Position numbers and translations under genes: made by a program. From the NCBI RefSeq assembly GCF_003710935.1, contig NZ_RHHS01000019.1:1-45905 (forward strand): a stretch of DNA of 45,905 nt, given 5' to 3'. This DNA is from Brevibacillus gelatini (lineage in GTDB: Bacteria; Bacillota; Bacilli; Brevibacillales; Brevibacillaceae). Below are positions 16,051 through 24,064 of this stretch, one piece after another; positions within the stretch are counted from its first letter, which is position 1, and each line of letters starts with the position of its first letter. Under the pieces are notes generated by a model that saw only the letters and a list, made by a program, of their open reading frames with translations, did not search any database and was not told the origin of the DNA.

Positions 16051-16716
16051 TCACCGCGCCTTAACATGCGAACGCTGCCAATACCCGAGCAGCAAAACTG
16101 CGCCGACCAACACGGCCTTGAACAACATCACCAGCCAAGGCGCCGGGGCGATCCATTCCCGGACCGCATCCTCTGTGAAAATCATGTTGGCTGCGGCAAG
16201 GGCAAGCACGCCAGCCCCGACATAGACGAGCCAGGCGAACCGTTCCATGATGCGCAAAATCAACTGGCTGCCAAATACCATCAAGGGCACGCTAATCAGC
16301 AGCCCGATCACAATGAGGAAGATATTGCCCTGGGCCGCTCCTGCGATGGCGAGGACGTTGTCCAGCCCCATCATGACGTCGGCCAGCACAATCGTTTTTA
16401 CCGCCTGCACCATATCCTCGCTCGCGGCAACTTCCTCCTGCCCGTCTTCCTCCCGCAGCAGCCTGTAGCTGATCCACAGCAAAATCAGCCCGCCAATCAG
16501 GTACAGGTACGGGATTTGCAGCAAGTACACCGCAAGGATCGTGGCGATGACCCGGACGATGACAGCGAGCATCGTCCCCCAGATGATCGCCTTTTTTTGC
16601 TGCGCGACAGGCAGCTTGCGGCAGGCAATGGCGATGACGACGGCATTGTCTCCGCTCAAGACGATATTAATGGTAATAATGAGCAACAGCGAAGAGTAAA
16701 AACTTGGATCGAACAA
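16051..16716 (-). CDS. TerC-family membrane protein (YjbE/MeeF-like)
   Basis: A 221-residue membrane protein of the TerC family with about seven hydrophobic helices. The metal-binding acidic motifs are NIVLSGDNAVVIA near the N-terminus and DVMMGLDNVLAIAG in the middle. Relatives in Bacillus export Mn2+ and load it onto secreted proteins. The start is a TTG at 16716, eight bases after GGAGG; the upstream reading frame is not TerC-like. No yybP-ykoY manganese riboswitch is visible upstream. It is divergent from the gene at 16856. Confidence 0.85.
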   Translation of the reverse strand: MFDPSFYSSLLLIITINIVLSGDNAVVIAIACRKLPVAQQKKAIIWGTMLAVIVRVIATILAVYLLQIPYLYLIGGLILLWISYRLLREEDGQEEVAASEDMVQAVKTIVLADVMMGLDNVLAIAGAAQGNIFLIVIGLLISVPLMVFGSQLILRIMERFAWLVYVGAGVLALAAANMIFTEDAVREWIAPAPWLVMLFKAVLVGAVLLLGYWQRSHVKAR

Positions 16717-16804
16717 TGAAATTTCCTCCGTTTCCTTTTGCGTAAAATCTGGCACTTCCAGGTCACAGGCAAAAAACAGTCTGCACTCCCAGCCTTGTCC
16801 GCAC

Positions 16805-16833
16805 TTGTTGTCACTGGGCGATTTCAGTATGAT
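16805..16833 (+). promoter_or_regulatory. Possible promoter for the gene at 16856
   Basis: TTGTTG (16805-16810) and TATGAT (16828-16833) are 17 bp apart, just ahead of the GAGGAGGG ribosome site. Confidence 0.4.
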
Positions 16834-16855
16834 GATAACGAGGAGGGTTGTCGAA

Positions 16856-17377
16856 ATGTCGAAACAATTCGTTATTGAAGCGATCATGTTGGCTATCTAC
16901 GGGGAGTTGATGGTTCCATCGCAACCGGTAGAATATCTGATACCCGCATCGACAATCTATGAATTGGACGAATTTATCCAGAGTCCTGAACCAATCATGC
17001 CCTACTCCGGTGACGATCAGCACGTTCGCCGGGTCATGAAGGAAATGAGCCAGTTTTTTGCCGATCCGTTCAACCGCAAGCGACTGGAAAAAGGACTGAT
17101 TGCCCCCTGGTCCAAGGTTCCTTTCACCTTTCCGAACGGCGTGACACTGACGGTCATCAAGGTGGAGGACAACGCCATGTGGGGAGAAATTTTTGATCCC
17201 GTCGAGACGCAGCTCCTGCTGACGTCCGTACGCTTTGAAGTCCCGCTGCTCACAGACCAGCCCGATTTTCAGGATCGGATTTTGGAATATATCGTACCTG
17301 TTCAATTTTACGATGTGGATGATTTCGACTTCGCCCTGGAGCAAGGAATCTCGCTCAACGACCTGCGCGAGCCCTAA
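16856..17377 (+). CDS. Conserved Bacillales protein of unknown function
   Basis: A 173-residue soluble protein with no membrane segment. It begins MSKQFVIEAIMLAIYGEL, and the body is rich in Asp, Glu, Phe and Pro, with the acidic stretch FYDVDDFDFALEQ near the end. I recall similar proteins in Bacillus that carry the doubtful label 'ADP-heptose synthase'; nothing here supports that activity. The ATG at 16856 follows GAGGAGGG. TGTCGAA occurs twice across the start codon (16849-16863), probably by chance. The gene is monocistronic with its own terminator. Confidence 0.7.
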   Translation: MSKQFVIEAIMLAIYGELMVPSQPVEYLIPASTIYELDEFIQSPEPIMPYSGDDQHVRRVMKEMSQFFADPFNRKRLEKGLIAPWSKVPFTFPNGVTLTVIKVEDNAMWGEIFDPVETQLLLTSVRFEVPLLTDQPDFQDRILEYIVPVQFYDVDDFDFALEQGISLNDLREP

Positions 17378-17399
17378 ACGTGCGGCCCGCAAAAAACAG

Positions 17400-17443
17400 A
17401 CGAACAGACTGACGAGCCCAAAGCTTGCTGGTCTGTTCGTTTT
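17400..17443 (+). terminator. Intrinsic terminator
   Basis: ACGAACAGAC (17400-17409) pairs perfectly with GTCTGTTCGT (17431-17440), followed by TTTCT. It closes the gene ending at 17377. Confidence 0.75.
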
Positions 17444-17545
17444 CTATTATGCCTTTTTATCCGAAGAAAATTGGCTTCGAACAGGTTTGCCCATGGTACA
17501 ATATGGGTAAAGACATAGGAAAGCGATCCGGGAGGAAGTGTACAG

Positions 17546-18025
17546 ATGGAACTGACCAAACGAAGCAACGGTACGGATTGGGAGGCAGAAGCGGCGACGT
17601 CCCAATCGATTTTGTTTAAAATGGGAAGCGAGTATTACGGGCTCTCCATTGCATTGGTGCGCGAGATTATCAAGCCACTGCCCATCACCCGGTTCCCGAA
17701 GTCGCCTGTGTATGTAGAAGGGGTCATTGACCTGCGCGGACGGATTTTGCCCATCGTGAACCTGCGTAAAATGTTCGGCCTGGAGCCGATTGCCCAGACG
17801 GATGACACCCGCTTTGTCGACTTGCAGCTGGAAGGGCTCAATATCGGCATCGTCGTCGACGCAGTATCCGAAGTCATGAACATTCCGCAGCATCTGATCG
17901 AACCGGCACCGCCGATTGTCGCTGGCGTAGAGGGCAAATATTTGCAAGGAATTGCCCGCCTGGAAGACAAACTGATTTTGCTGCTGGACATTGATGAAAT
18001 TTTTGGCCAATGGAAAAAAGTGTAG
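17546..18025 (+). CDS. cheW: CheW-type chemotaxis coupling protein
   Basis: A 159-residue single CheW domain, which links chemoreceptors to the kinase CheA. Landmarks are the N-terminal strand SILFKMGSEYYGLSI, then REIIKPLPITRFP, and VIDLRGRILPIVNLRKMF in the middle. There is no receiver domain, so it is CheW rather than CheV. No other chemotaxis gene and no sigma-D promoter is visible; a TACAAT (17497-17502) could be the -10 element. GGGAGGAAG precedes the ATG. Confidence 0.85.
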   Translation: MELTKRSNGTDWEAEAATSQSILFKMGSEYYGLSIALVREIIKPLPITRFPKSPVYVEGVIDLRGRILPIVNLRKMFGLEPIAQTDDTRFVDLQLEGLNIGIVVDAVSEVMNIPQHLIEPAPPIVAGVEGKYLQGIARLEDKLILLLDIDEIFGQWKKV

Positions 18026-18040
18026 GACATGCCTTGCGCG

Positions 18041-18073
18041 AAAACCAGTACGTCCCCATTGTACTGGTTTTTT
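18041..18073. terminator. Terminator after cheW, likely bidirectional
   Basis: AAAACCAGTAC (18041-18051) pairs with GTACTGGTTTT (18061-18071), followed by TT on the plus strand. Confidence 0.8.
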
Positions 18074-18088
18074 ATATGGGCCCTTGCA

Positions 18089-18120
18089 CAAAAAAAGAGC
18101 GGGAGTATCATCCCGCCCTC
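18089..18120 (-). terminator. Terminator for the gene at 18129
   Basis: On the minus strand GCGGGA pairs with TCCCGC, followed by TCTTTTTTT. It directly follows the stop codon of the gene ending at 18129. Confidence 0.75.
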
Positions 18121-18128
18121 TCTGTTTT

Positions 18129-18797
18129 CTACTCCCTGCCCCCACTTGCCAAATAGGCGTAGTTTACCCACACCATTTCCTCGATTCCTAAAATCTCCTT
18201 GAACAGATCAACAGAATCGTACAAGAGGGAAGCTCCGGTTTCTTCGTCTACATTTGTCAGCAGTTGCAAATCAAACAGCGAGCGCAACTGCTGCACCTGT
18301 TTTGGTCCCACGAACCGACTGAAGGACTGCGGCCTGATTCGCGTAATTCCTTTGCCTACCTCTCGCCGATACAACTCCGAACGCACAACCCGGTCCAGTA
18401 TGTCTTCATACTTTTGCCGAACGTCCTCGCTGTCTGTTATCTCTTCCTGCAGGTCAATCTCCGGATAAAGTCTGCCGAACTCGGCCTCTGCCATCTCCAC
18501 ATCCAGGGAATAGCTGATCGTCCCCGAAGAGACTTCATAGCCAGCGTCGAACAGACGAAACCCCCAGCCATTGTCTTCTGCGTCGTGAAACCAAAGCAGC
18601 GGCACGAATTGCTTCGACAGCGCCAGCAAAAACTCAAGCGTCGCGGAGGTTTCAATCCACTCATCCTGCAGGAAAAATGCGTTCCAGTCGTTATTGATGT
18701 TTCTGTGAAAGTACGGTTGCGAAGACTTGGACAAGGCAATCAGCACTTTCGGTTCGTATTTTCGTGGATAAAGAATGCCGGTCGTGAACTCACCCAT
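18129..18797 (-). CDS. Hypothetical protein, 222 residues
   Basis: I do not recognise this protein. It is soluble and acidic, with many aromatic residues in the N-terminal half (for example NINNDWNAFFLQDEWIE) and no signal peptide or membrane helix. The central part is Glu-rich (EIDLQEEITDSEDVRQKYEDI). The ATG follows a GGTGG ribosome site. It is 48 bp downstream of thpR on the same strand and has its own terminator, so it may be co-transcribed with thpR. Confidence 0.65.
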   Translation of the reverse strand: MGEFTTGILYPRKYEPKVLIALSKSSQPYFHRNINNDWNAFFLQDEWIETSATLEFLLALSKQFVPLLWFHDAEDNGWGFRLFDAGYEVSSGTISYSLDVEMAEAEFGRLYPEIDLQEEITDSEDVRQKYEDILDRVVRSELYRREVGKGITRIRPQSFSRFVGPKQVQQLRSLFDLQLLTNVDEETGASLLYDSVDLFKEILGIEEMVWVNYAYLASGGRE

Positions 18798-18845
18798 CCG
18801 TTTTCCACCGCTTTCTGGAAAGCTTTGCCTGATCCTTTCCTTAGT

Positions 18846-19442
18846 CTATTCAGGTACAGCTTGTTTTTTGCTGTGATCTTTCGCAAACGTGCTCGTATGG
18901 ATAATCGTATGCACAGCTCCTTCCGGCAAAAGCTCCGAGCGGTACAGATGGACATGCCGCACCTTCCAGCGCGGCGCGTCGCCTGCCAAATAGCGCTCGT
19001 TCCAGTCGGAAAGCGGCAGCCCCTCCGCAGGTGCTTGCGGTCCACGGGCAAGTGTGATGTGGGGGCGATAGCGCTTGCGATCGTACGACACCCCCTGATG
19101 CAGCTCAAAACGTCTGCCCAAAAGCAGGTGAAGCTGCTTGAGCGCATTCGTCTGGCCGCGCAGGCCGAGCCAGAGCACACGGGGATGCTCGGCATGGGGA
19201 AACGCCCCGAAGCCGCCGATGCGCAGCTGAAACGGCTCGATAATCGCACTGACGATGTCCATGTCCCGACAGATGTCCGGGATGAGAGATTCGTCGACCT
19301 CGCCGAGAAAATGCAGCGTCAAATGAAGATTGTGCAGCGGCTGCCATCTGTCGGCCCGCACCTCCGATTTCAGCTGCGCCTGTACATCCGATATGTAGTG
19401 GACAGCCTCTTCGGGAATGTCCAGTGCCACGAACAAACGCAT
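18846..19442 (-). CDS. thpR: RNA 2',3'-cyclic phosphodiesterase ThpR
   Basis: A 198-residue member of the 2H phosphoesterase family. The two catalytic motifs are clear: HLTLHFLG near residue 43 and HITLAR near residue 128. ThpR opens 2',3'-cyclic RNA ends to 2'-phosphates and was first described as a 2'-5' RNA ligase. The start MRLFVALDIPEE is canonical, and AAGGAGGAAG precedes the ATG at 19442. A hairpin terminator separates it from the upstream gene. Confidence 0.88.
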   Translation of the reverse strand: MRLFVALDIPEEAVHYISDVQAQLKSEVRADRWQPLHNLHLTLHFLGEVDESLIPDICRDMDIVSAIIEPFQLRIGGFGAFPHAEHPRVLWLGLRGQTNALKQLHLLLGRRFELHQGVSYDRKRYRPHITLARGPQAPAEGLPLSDWNERYLAGDAPRWKVRHVHLYRSELLPEGAVHTIIHTSTFAKDHSKKQAVPE

Positions 19443-19490
19443 AGACAGATTCTTCCTCCTTTTTCTCCAAACGCTGCCCTGCCGCGAACG

Positions 19491-19525
19491 AAAAATAGCC
19501 CTCCAGTGACGGAGAGCCATTTTTT
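19491..19525. terminator. Hairpin terminator between the gene at 19539 and thpR
   Basis: ATAGCCCTCC and GGAGAGCCAT pair through two wobbles around a short loop. A-runs and T-runs flank both sides, so it can end transcription in either direction. Confidence 0.6.
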
Positions 19526-19538
19526 ACCATATAAGCCG

Positions 19539-20021
19539 TTAGGCAGCCATCATCTTTCCGGTTACGATGCCCAAAACACTGCGCACATATTCGCCGAGTC
19601 GCCCGGAGCCAGGCTGATACGAAAACCGAAGCGTCAGCTCGACATGTCCCACATGCCCCGCAGGGGGAATGTTCCAGAACAGGTCGGCTTCCCCGTACAA
19701 AATCTCCTCAATGCGCTGCTTCTTGCCATCCATGTCCAAATCCGGATCGTGAGACAACGAAAATTTCATCATGACGGAAAACGAATCTTTTTTGACCCCA
19801 TCCCGCAAGCTTAATTTGCCGTGGATTGCGACGAGTCCCGCTTCTCCCCACAAGTTGTACTCCAAAAGAGCCTGGCATTGCGGTTGAACCTGCAGCTCAA
19901 GAGCCGGAAGTCCTCCCTCAATCGTAAGGGCGTGCCGCTTTGCCAACAATTCGATCTCCCCTTGAAAACGGTGAGCGCATTCGGAAACAGCCTGAAACAA
20001 ATCGGGTTCTACAGCGTACAT
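19539..20021 (-). CDS. Hypothetical protein, 160 residues
   Basis: An unrecognised soluble protein with alternating hydrophobic strands that suggest a beta-rich fold, for example GLPALELQVQPQ and VGHVELTLRFSY. There is no signal peptide. The ATG at 20021 is chosen because GGGGAGAGGTG lies upstream; a longer frame reaching 20159 has no ribosome site. It lies 148 bp downstream of the gene at 20170 on the same strand. Confidence 0.6.
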   Translation of the reverse strand: MYAVEPDLFQAVSECAHRFQGEIELLAKRHALTIEGGLPALELQVQPQCQALLEYNLWGEAGLVAIHGKLSLRDGVKKDSFSVMMKFSLSHDPDLDMDGKKQRIEEILYGEADLFWNIPPAGHVGHVELTLRFSYQPGSGRLGEYVRSVLGIVTGKMMAA

Positions 20022-20169
20022 CGTCGTCACCTCTCCCCAACGGATTATCTGTTTTACTACTTCGAAACTTTCCTTGTCATATCCTTTGTTGAAAAATGAC
20101 TTATTTACCCTTATTTCCTCGAAGCGCAAAAGATTCCTTGGAAAATTCTTTTTCACCATGTTGCCACAA

Positions 20170-21210
20170 TTACTCGTAAGGGACAGGCATACCCGGAAAC
20201 GTTTTCACAAACAAGGCCCGCAAGCGCACCTGCACTTCCTCATCCAGCTCCAAATGATAGAGCACGCCCTTTTCATAGCGCAAAAACGGAAACGCTCCCG
20301 CGCGCAGGGGAGATGCTTCCTTTGTCTCCACAAATTCCGGCAAGGTCAATAGGAAGCGGGAAAACGGGTTCGCCTCTTCCTCGGACATATGGACGACCTC
20401 AAACAGCTCGGACAGGCCAGGAGTGACGATCAGCTCCAGCAGCTCGCCGCGCTCTGCGACCCATACCGTAAACGCCGATTCCCTCACCTCACTGCGTGCA
20501 TGTCTGCGCATCACCAAGACCGCCTGGCGGACCGTGTTCATCAACAGATGCTGCGCACCTTCTGCGCCGTGTGCCGCAACCATCCGGCTGTAGTGGAAAA
20601 CGTAGGCAAGTCCTTCTTCCGCAAGCACCGTGTCCGGCAAGGAAAGCGCCGGGATGGTAAGCGTTTCCTCCTCGCGCACCTGTGCATCCTGCGGGATCGC
20701 ATCCGTTTTTCCCGTAAACAGCGAGCGAATCATTTCCCGTGTGCGTTCCACCTCTGCTGCGGAAAACGAAATGGCCTCGGAGTAGATATGTGTCAACTCA
20801 CCGTCCTCGTAAGCCAAATAGTGCAAGAAAGTGCAAGGCTGCTCCAGCATTTTCAGCGCCATCCCCCGCTGCTCCGCCTGCCGGATGTCAAAAGTGAGCG
20901 GAAAGCCGAGTGGCTGCAGCGGATCGGACAAGGTCCAGATCACGCCAAGCAGCTTATCCTGATACGTCTTGAATTCGACGGAGACGGCATCGCGCGTCTG
21001 CTCGACGAAGGCGTCCACCGATTCGAACACCAGGTACAGCTCGACCTCGCCTGCGCCGTTCAGTCTGGCAAAATAGGGCAGGCCCGCCTCACTCGCCAGC
21101 TCATACAAATCGGGATACACGTCTTTGGCGAGAACCTCGCCCTGCGTCGAGGCTTCTGGCGAACGCAAGGCAGGGTTCGGGCTGAGCACAGGGTAAAAGT
21201 CTTCACTCAT
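20170..21210 (-). CDS. Hypothetical protein coupled to surE, 346 residues
   Basis: I do not recognise this protein. It is soluble and acidic (many Glu), without a signal peptide or obvious motif. Its ATG lies inside the end of surE: the ATGAGTGA overlap is 8 bp, a classic arrangement for translational coupling. This suggests a role linked to SurE, but no function can be read. Two halves of similar size (about 1-165 and 190-346) may be separate domains. Confidence 0.7.
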   Translation of the reverse strand: MSEDFYPVLSPNPALRSPEASTQGEVLAKDVYPDLYELASEAGLPYFARLNGAGEVELYLVFESVDAFVEQTRDAVSVEFKTYQDKLLGVIWTLSDPLQPLGFPLTFDIRQAEQRGMALKMLEQPCTFLHYLAYEDGELTHIYSEAISFSAAEVERTREMIRSLFTGKTDAIPQDAQVREEETLTIPALSLPDTVLAEEGLAYVFHYSRMVAAHGAEGAQHLLMNTVRQAVLVMRRHARSEVRESAFTVWVAERGELLELIVTPGLSELFEVVHMSEEEANPFSRFLLTLPEFVETKEASPLRAGAFPFLRYEKGVLYHLELDEEVQVRLRALFVKTFPGMPVPYE

Positions 21211-22012
21211 CCGGCTCTTCCCCTCGCTTTTCCCACGCCTGCATCAGCGGCCAGCCATCCATCTGCGCGAGCAGCGCACGATCCGTCGCATCGATATGTA
21301 CAGGCGTAACAGCGATGTAATCGTGCTTTACAAGATCGTAGTCAAACGGCTCGGCAAGCGGCATCACCTGCGGATACTCGCGTGTCAAAAAGTACCCTTC
21401 CGCTTCCTTGCTGTACCTGTCTTCGTAATGATGAAGCGAGAGCGCCGCCGGTACGATTCCTTTTACCTGTGCCAACGGAACGTGCGGGATGTTGACGTTC
21501 CAGAAAACGTCCGGTGGCAGTTCGCCTTTGCTGGCCCGTTCGCTGAACTCTTTTACAAGCGGCCCAATCATCTGCACGACATCGCCGTAATTTTCCTGGT
21601 CGAACCAGTTATCATAAGACAGGGCAACTCCAGGAACACCCAAAATGACCGCTTCCCGCGCCCCGCTGCACGTACCGGAGTAGTAAATGTCACGCCCCAG
21701 ATTCGTTCCCACATTGATTCCTGAAAAAACAATGTCCGGTTTCTCGTCTGCTGCAAACAGCAAATGGTACGCTGCCTTCACACAGTCAGCCGGATTGCCG
21801 TTTACGGCCCACGCTTTGACGGGAAGACCGTAAAAGTCGCGTTTTTCTGGTGCCAGCGCCGTGCGATACGTTACCCCGTGACCGACACCGCTTTTTTCTT
21901 CAACGGGAGCCACCACAAAGATTTCCGCTTGCTCCAATGCGAGCAGTGCTTCCACCAAACGCTTGATTCCCAGTGCATCGATGCCGTCGTCATTTGTCAC
22001 TAAAATGCGCAA
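21203..22012 (-). CDS. surE: 5'/3'-nucleotidase SurE
   Basis: A 269-residue SurE, a metal-dependent nucleoside monophosphatase induced in stationary phase in many bacteria. The metal-site motif is TNDDGIDALGI at the N-terminus, followed by VNGNPADCVK and SGINVGTNLGRD. The TTG at 22012 gives the canonical MRILVTNDDG start, eight bases after GGAGGA; a GTG one codon upstream is the alternative. It overlaps the next gene by 8 bp. Confidence 0.92.
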   Translation of the reverse strand: MRILVTNDDGIDALGIKRLVEALLALEQAEIFVVAPVEEKSGVGHGVTYRTALAPEKRDFYGLPVKAWAVNGNPADCVKAAYHLLFAADEKPDIVFSGINVGTNLGRDIYYSGTCSGAREAVILGVPGVALSYDNWFDQENYGDVVQMIGPLVKEFSERASKGELPPDVFWNVNIPHVPLAQVKGIVPAALSLHHYEDRYSKEAEGYFLTREYPQVMPLAEPFDYDLVKHDYIAVTPVHIDATDRALLAQMDGWPLMQAWEKRGEEPDE

Positions 22013-22068
22013 CACAAATCTCCTCCTTCAGCGTGGCGCCCATCTTCACTTGCACGTCTCTTCCTTCT

Positions 22069-22098
22069 ATTGTACTTGAGAAAGCTTTGCCAAGCCAA
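22069..22098 (-). promoter_or_regulatory. Probable sigma-A promoter for surE
   Basis: On the minus strand TTGGCT (22093-22098) and TACAAT (22069-22074) are 18 bp apart, about 55 bp upstream of surE. Confidence 0.5.
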
Positions 22099-22188
22099 TC
22101 TTCCAGAAGCTTCCTGCGGGGAGCGCCATCGCCTCGCCTGTTCAAAAAGATGGCTGCGCCAAGCTTTTGCCGCAGACTTCGTTGTATG

Positions 22189-22215
22189 AAAAAAGGCTCC
22201 TGCAACGGGAGCCTT
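22189..22215 (-). terminator. Terminator after the TerB-like gene
   Basis: On the minus strand GGCTCC and GGAGCC form a short stem followed by TTTTTT. It lies immediately after the stop codon at 22218. Confidence 0.75.
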
Positions 22216-22217
22216 GT

Positions 22218-22643
22218 CTATTCACCGACAATGTCCTTCCAGCGGTCGCGCCAGGCGATCCCTTCGCGAATCCACTCCTCGACCTGCTTCTGCTTCTCCT
22301 CCGAGATGCCAATCAGGCAAGCGATTCGCGCAATTTCCTTCGTCTCCGAGGGCGACAGCTTCCGGTCGATCAGCGCCATGTGATACAGCTTGCGCATCAT
22401 CACCAGCTTCTCGCTCTGACTCATATCAACCAGGTCTTCCACAATTGTCTCCGGGCGCTTCGGATAATCGATGTCATCCATCAAAATCTGCCGTTCTTTC
22501 AAGGTAAAATGTTCCGAATTGACAATGTCATGAATGCGGTCAACCTCTTTTGAACCTATATAACCGTCGGCATGCCCGACGCAAATCATCAATCGAATGG
22601 AGGCAAACAAAATATGTTTGTCTTTTTCTGTTCTTGTATACAA
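22218..22643 (-). CDS. TerB-like domain protein under an ECF-type promoter
   Basis: A 141-residue all-helical protein resembling the TerB/DUF533 fold. The repeated acidic helix-turn segments are GHADGYIGSKEVDRIHDIV near the N-terminus and DRKLSPSETKEIARIACLIG near the C-terminus. TerB-type proteins are linked to metal and membrane stress at the inner face of the membrane. The start is a TTG at 22643, nine bases after GGGGAGG. The upstream TGAAAC-N16-CGTA promoter implies control by a sigma-W-type factor. Confidence 0.7.
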   Translation of the reverse strand: MYTRTEKDKHILFASIRLMICVGHADGYIGSKEVDRIHDIVNSEHFTLKERQILMDDIDYPKRPETIVEDLVDMSQSEKLVMMRKLYHMALIDRKLSPSETKEIARIACLIGISEEKQKQVEEWIREGIAWRDRWKDIVGE

Positions 22644-22678
22644 CGTATGGTTCCTCCCCAAGCTTAAATAACAAAGCG

Positions 22679-22707
22679 ATAATATCTACATCTAATAATA
22701 CGATAAA
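22679..22707 (-). promoter_or_regulatory. Alternative sigma-A-like promoter for the TerB-like gene
   Basis: TTTATC (22702-22707) and TATTAT (22679-22684) are 17 bp apart on the minus strand. They overlap the ECF-type promoter and could give basal expression. Confidence 0.35.
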
Positions 22708-22724
22708 AGAGGAAAGCGGTTTCA
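22699..22724 (-). promoter_or_regulatory. ECF (sigma-W-type) promoter
   Basis: On the minus strand TGAAAC (22719-22724) and CGTA (22699-22702) are separated by exactly 16 bp, a perfect match to the B. subtilis sigma-W consensus. The start codon lies about 55 bp downstream. Confidence 0.65.
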
Positions 22725-22742
22725 CACGATTATGTGACAAAT

Positions 22743-23213
22743 TTATGCGACTCTCTCAAAAAAAAACGGACTGAAAGTCAATCGAACGATTGCCATCTGC
22801 TCTTTGCTCAGCGCTTGCAAAAACGTCCAGCGCGTCCTGTCCTCATCTACCTCCCAGTAAAAAGCCAAATGCGTCTGCGAGCGCAGCAACACGTGGAATC
22901 GGGTCCAGCCCGGCAAACATTCGGTCGATAAACAGACGCAACGTATCCACTCGGCCACTACTATCCTTTTCCCGGTTAATCCGCGCTCCAAACTGGCTAT
23001 TCATCCAACGGGAAAAATATTGGGCAAAAGTCGGCCAAGACTGTCCGTATCGCTCCAACAGTCCTGCGAAGCGCGAATCTCGCCTGTTCGGACAAGCTCC
23101 TTTGCCACAGACAAGAGCAAGTCTGCCGGGTCCAAGGCGAGCGTCAGCACCGAGCGCCTCCCGCTTCCCTCGCCCGCTTTTTTGCTGCGTATCCGCCCTT
23201 GCTGTGGGTCCAT
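22743..23213 (-). pseudogene. Decayed gene of unknown function with two frameshifts
   Basis: Three consecutive minus-strand frames each read like protein and hand over to one another. Frame one runs from 23213 to about 23075 (RSVLTLALDPADLLLSVAKE). Frame two runs to about 22900 (ERYGQSWPTFAQYFSRWMNS). Frame three runs to 22743 (HLAFYWEVDEDRTRWTFLQA). Joined, they give about 155 residues. No ribosome site precedes the first ATG, which lies just downstream of the ABC-operon terminator. I do not recognise the family. Sequencing errors could also explain the shifts. Confidence 0.5.
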
Positions 23214-23224
23214 TTGCGGAGCAA

Positions 23225-23254
23225 AGAAAAAACCTTCCCGCACGCGCAGGAAGG
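23225..23254 (-). terminator. Terminator of the ABC importer operon
   Basis: On the minus strand CCTTCC (23249-23254) pairs with GGAAGG (23233-23238), followed by TTTTTTCTTT. Confidence 0.75.
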
Positions 23255-23266
23255 CTGATATAAGCA

Positions 23267-24064
23267 TTACGTCAACAGGAAGCGGTCTTCGCTGAAGCTT
23301 TCTCCGCCACGGGCTGCTTCGAAGGCGCGAAGCAAATCCTGCGGCTTCATCGTCCGCTTCTTCTCTTCCGGAATGTCGAGAATGATGCCGCCATCATGCA
23401 GCATCAGCAGGCGATTCCCCATGTTCAACGCTTGCTCCATATTGTGCGTGACCATGATCGTCGTCAGCTTGTGGCGCGCGACGATCTTGTCGGTCAGCTC
23501 CACGATGAGCTGCGCCCGTTTCGGGTCCAACGCCGCTGTATGCTCGTCCAGGAGCAAAATTTTCGGTTCCGTAAAAGTAGCCATCAACAGGCTGAGTGCC
23601 TGGCGCTGACCGCCGGAGAGAAATCCGACTTTTGTTTTCAGACGGTTCTCCAGTCCCTGGTCAAGCTGCTTGAGCTGCTCGCGGAACAGCTCGCGCTTGT
23701 GGTTGTTCACACCGAAGCCGAGTGTGCGGCGGCGGCCGCGGCCGAGCGCAATCGCCAGGTTTTCTTCAATCGTCATGTTCGGCGCAGTCCCTGCCATCGG
23801 GTCCTGGAACACCCGCCCGATCAGTTCGGCGCGCTGGTGCTCGCCAAGGCGCGTCACGTCCTTGCCGTCAATCGTAATCGTTCCGCTGTCTGGGAACAGT
23901 CCGCCGGAGATCATGTTCATCATCGTCGATTTTCCGGCTCCGTTGCTGCCGATGACGGTGATAAACTCACCCGGCTTGACGTGCAGGTTGACGTTGCGCA
24001 GGGCAATTTTTTCGTTCACCGTGCCGGCATTGAACACTTTGTTGACATTCGAAATTTTAAGCAT
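23267..24064 (-). CDS. ABC importer ATP-binding protein (ABC_sub_bind class)
   Basis: A 265-residue ATPase with Walker A GSNGAGKST (near residue 39), signature LSGGQRQAL and Walker B ILLLDEHTAALDP. The His in place of Pro in DEHTAALDP is typical of the ATPases that accompany this class of receptor. It provides the energy for the importer with the permease, whose stop codon it overlaps by 8 bp (ATGCTTAA). GGGGAGG precedes the ATG. The streptococcal TrpXYZ system has the same layout, so an aromatic amino acid is possible, but the substrate is not shown. Confidence 0.88.
   Translation of the reverse strand: MLKISNVNKVFNAGTVNEKIALRNVNLHVKPGEFITVIGSNGAGKSTMMNMISGGLFPDSGTITIDGKDVTRLGEHQRAELIGRVFQDPMAGTAPNMTIEENLAIALGRGRRRTLGFGVNNHKRELFREQLKQLDQGLENRLKTKVGFLSGGQRQALSLLMATFTEPKILLLDEHTAALDPKRAQLIVELTDKIVARHKLTTIMVTHNMEQALNMGNRLLMLHDGGIILDIPEEKKRTMKPQDLLRAFEAARGGESFSEDRFLLT

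Noticed and set aside
21990..22205. 71-codon minus-strand frame upstream of surE
   Set aside because: Its start lies inside the terminator of the TerB-like gene, it has no ribosome site, and it runs through the surE promoter and ribosome site.
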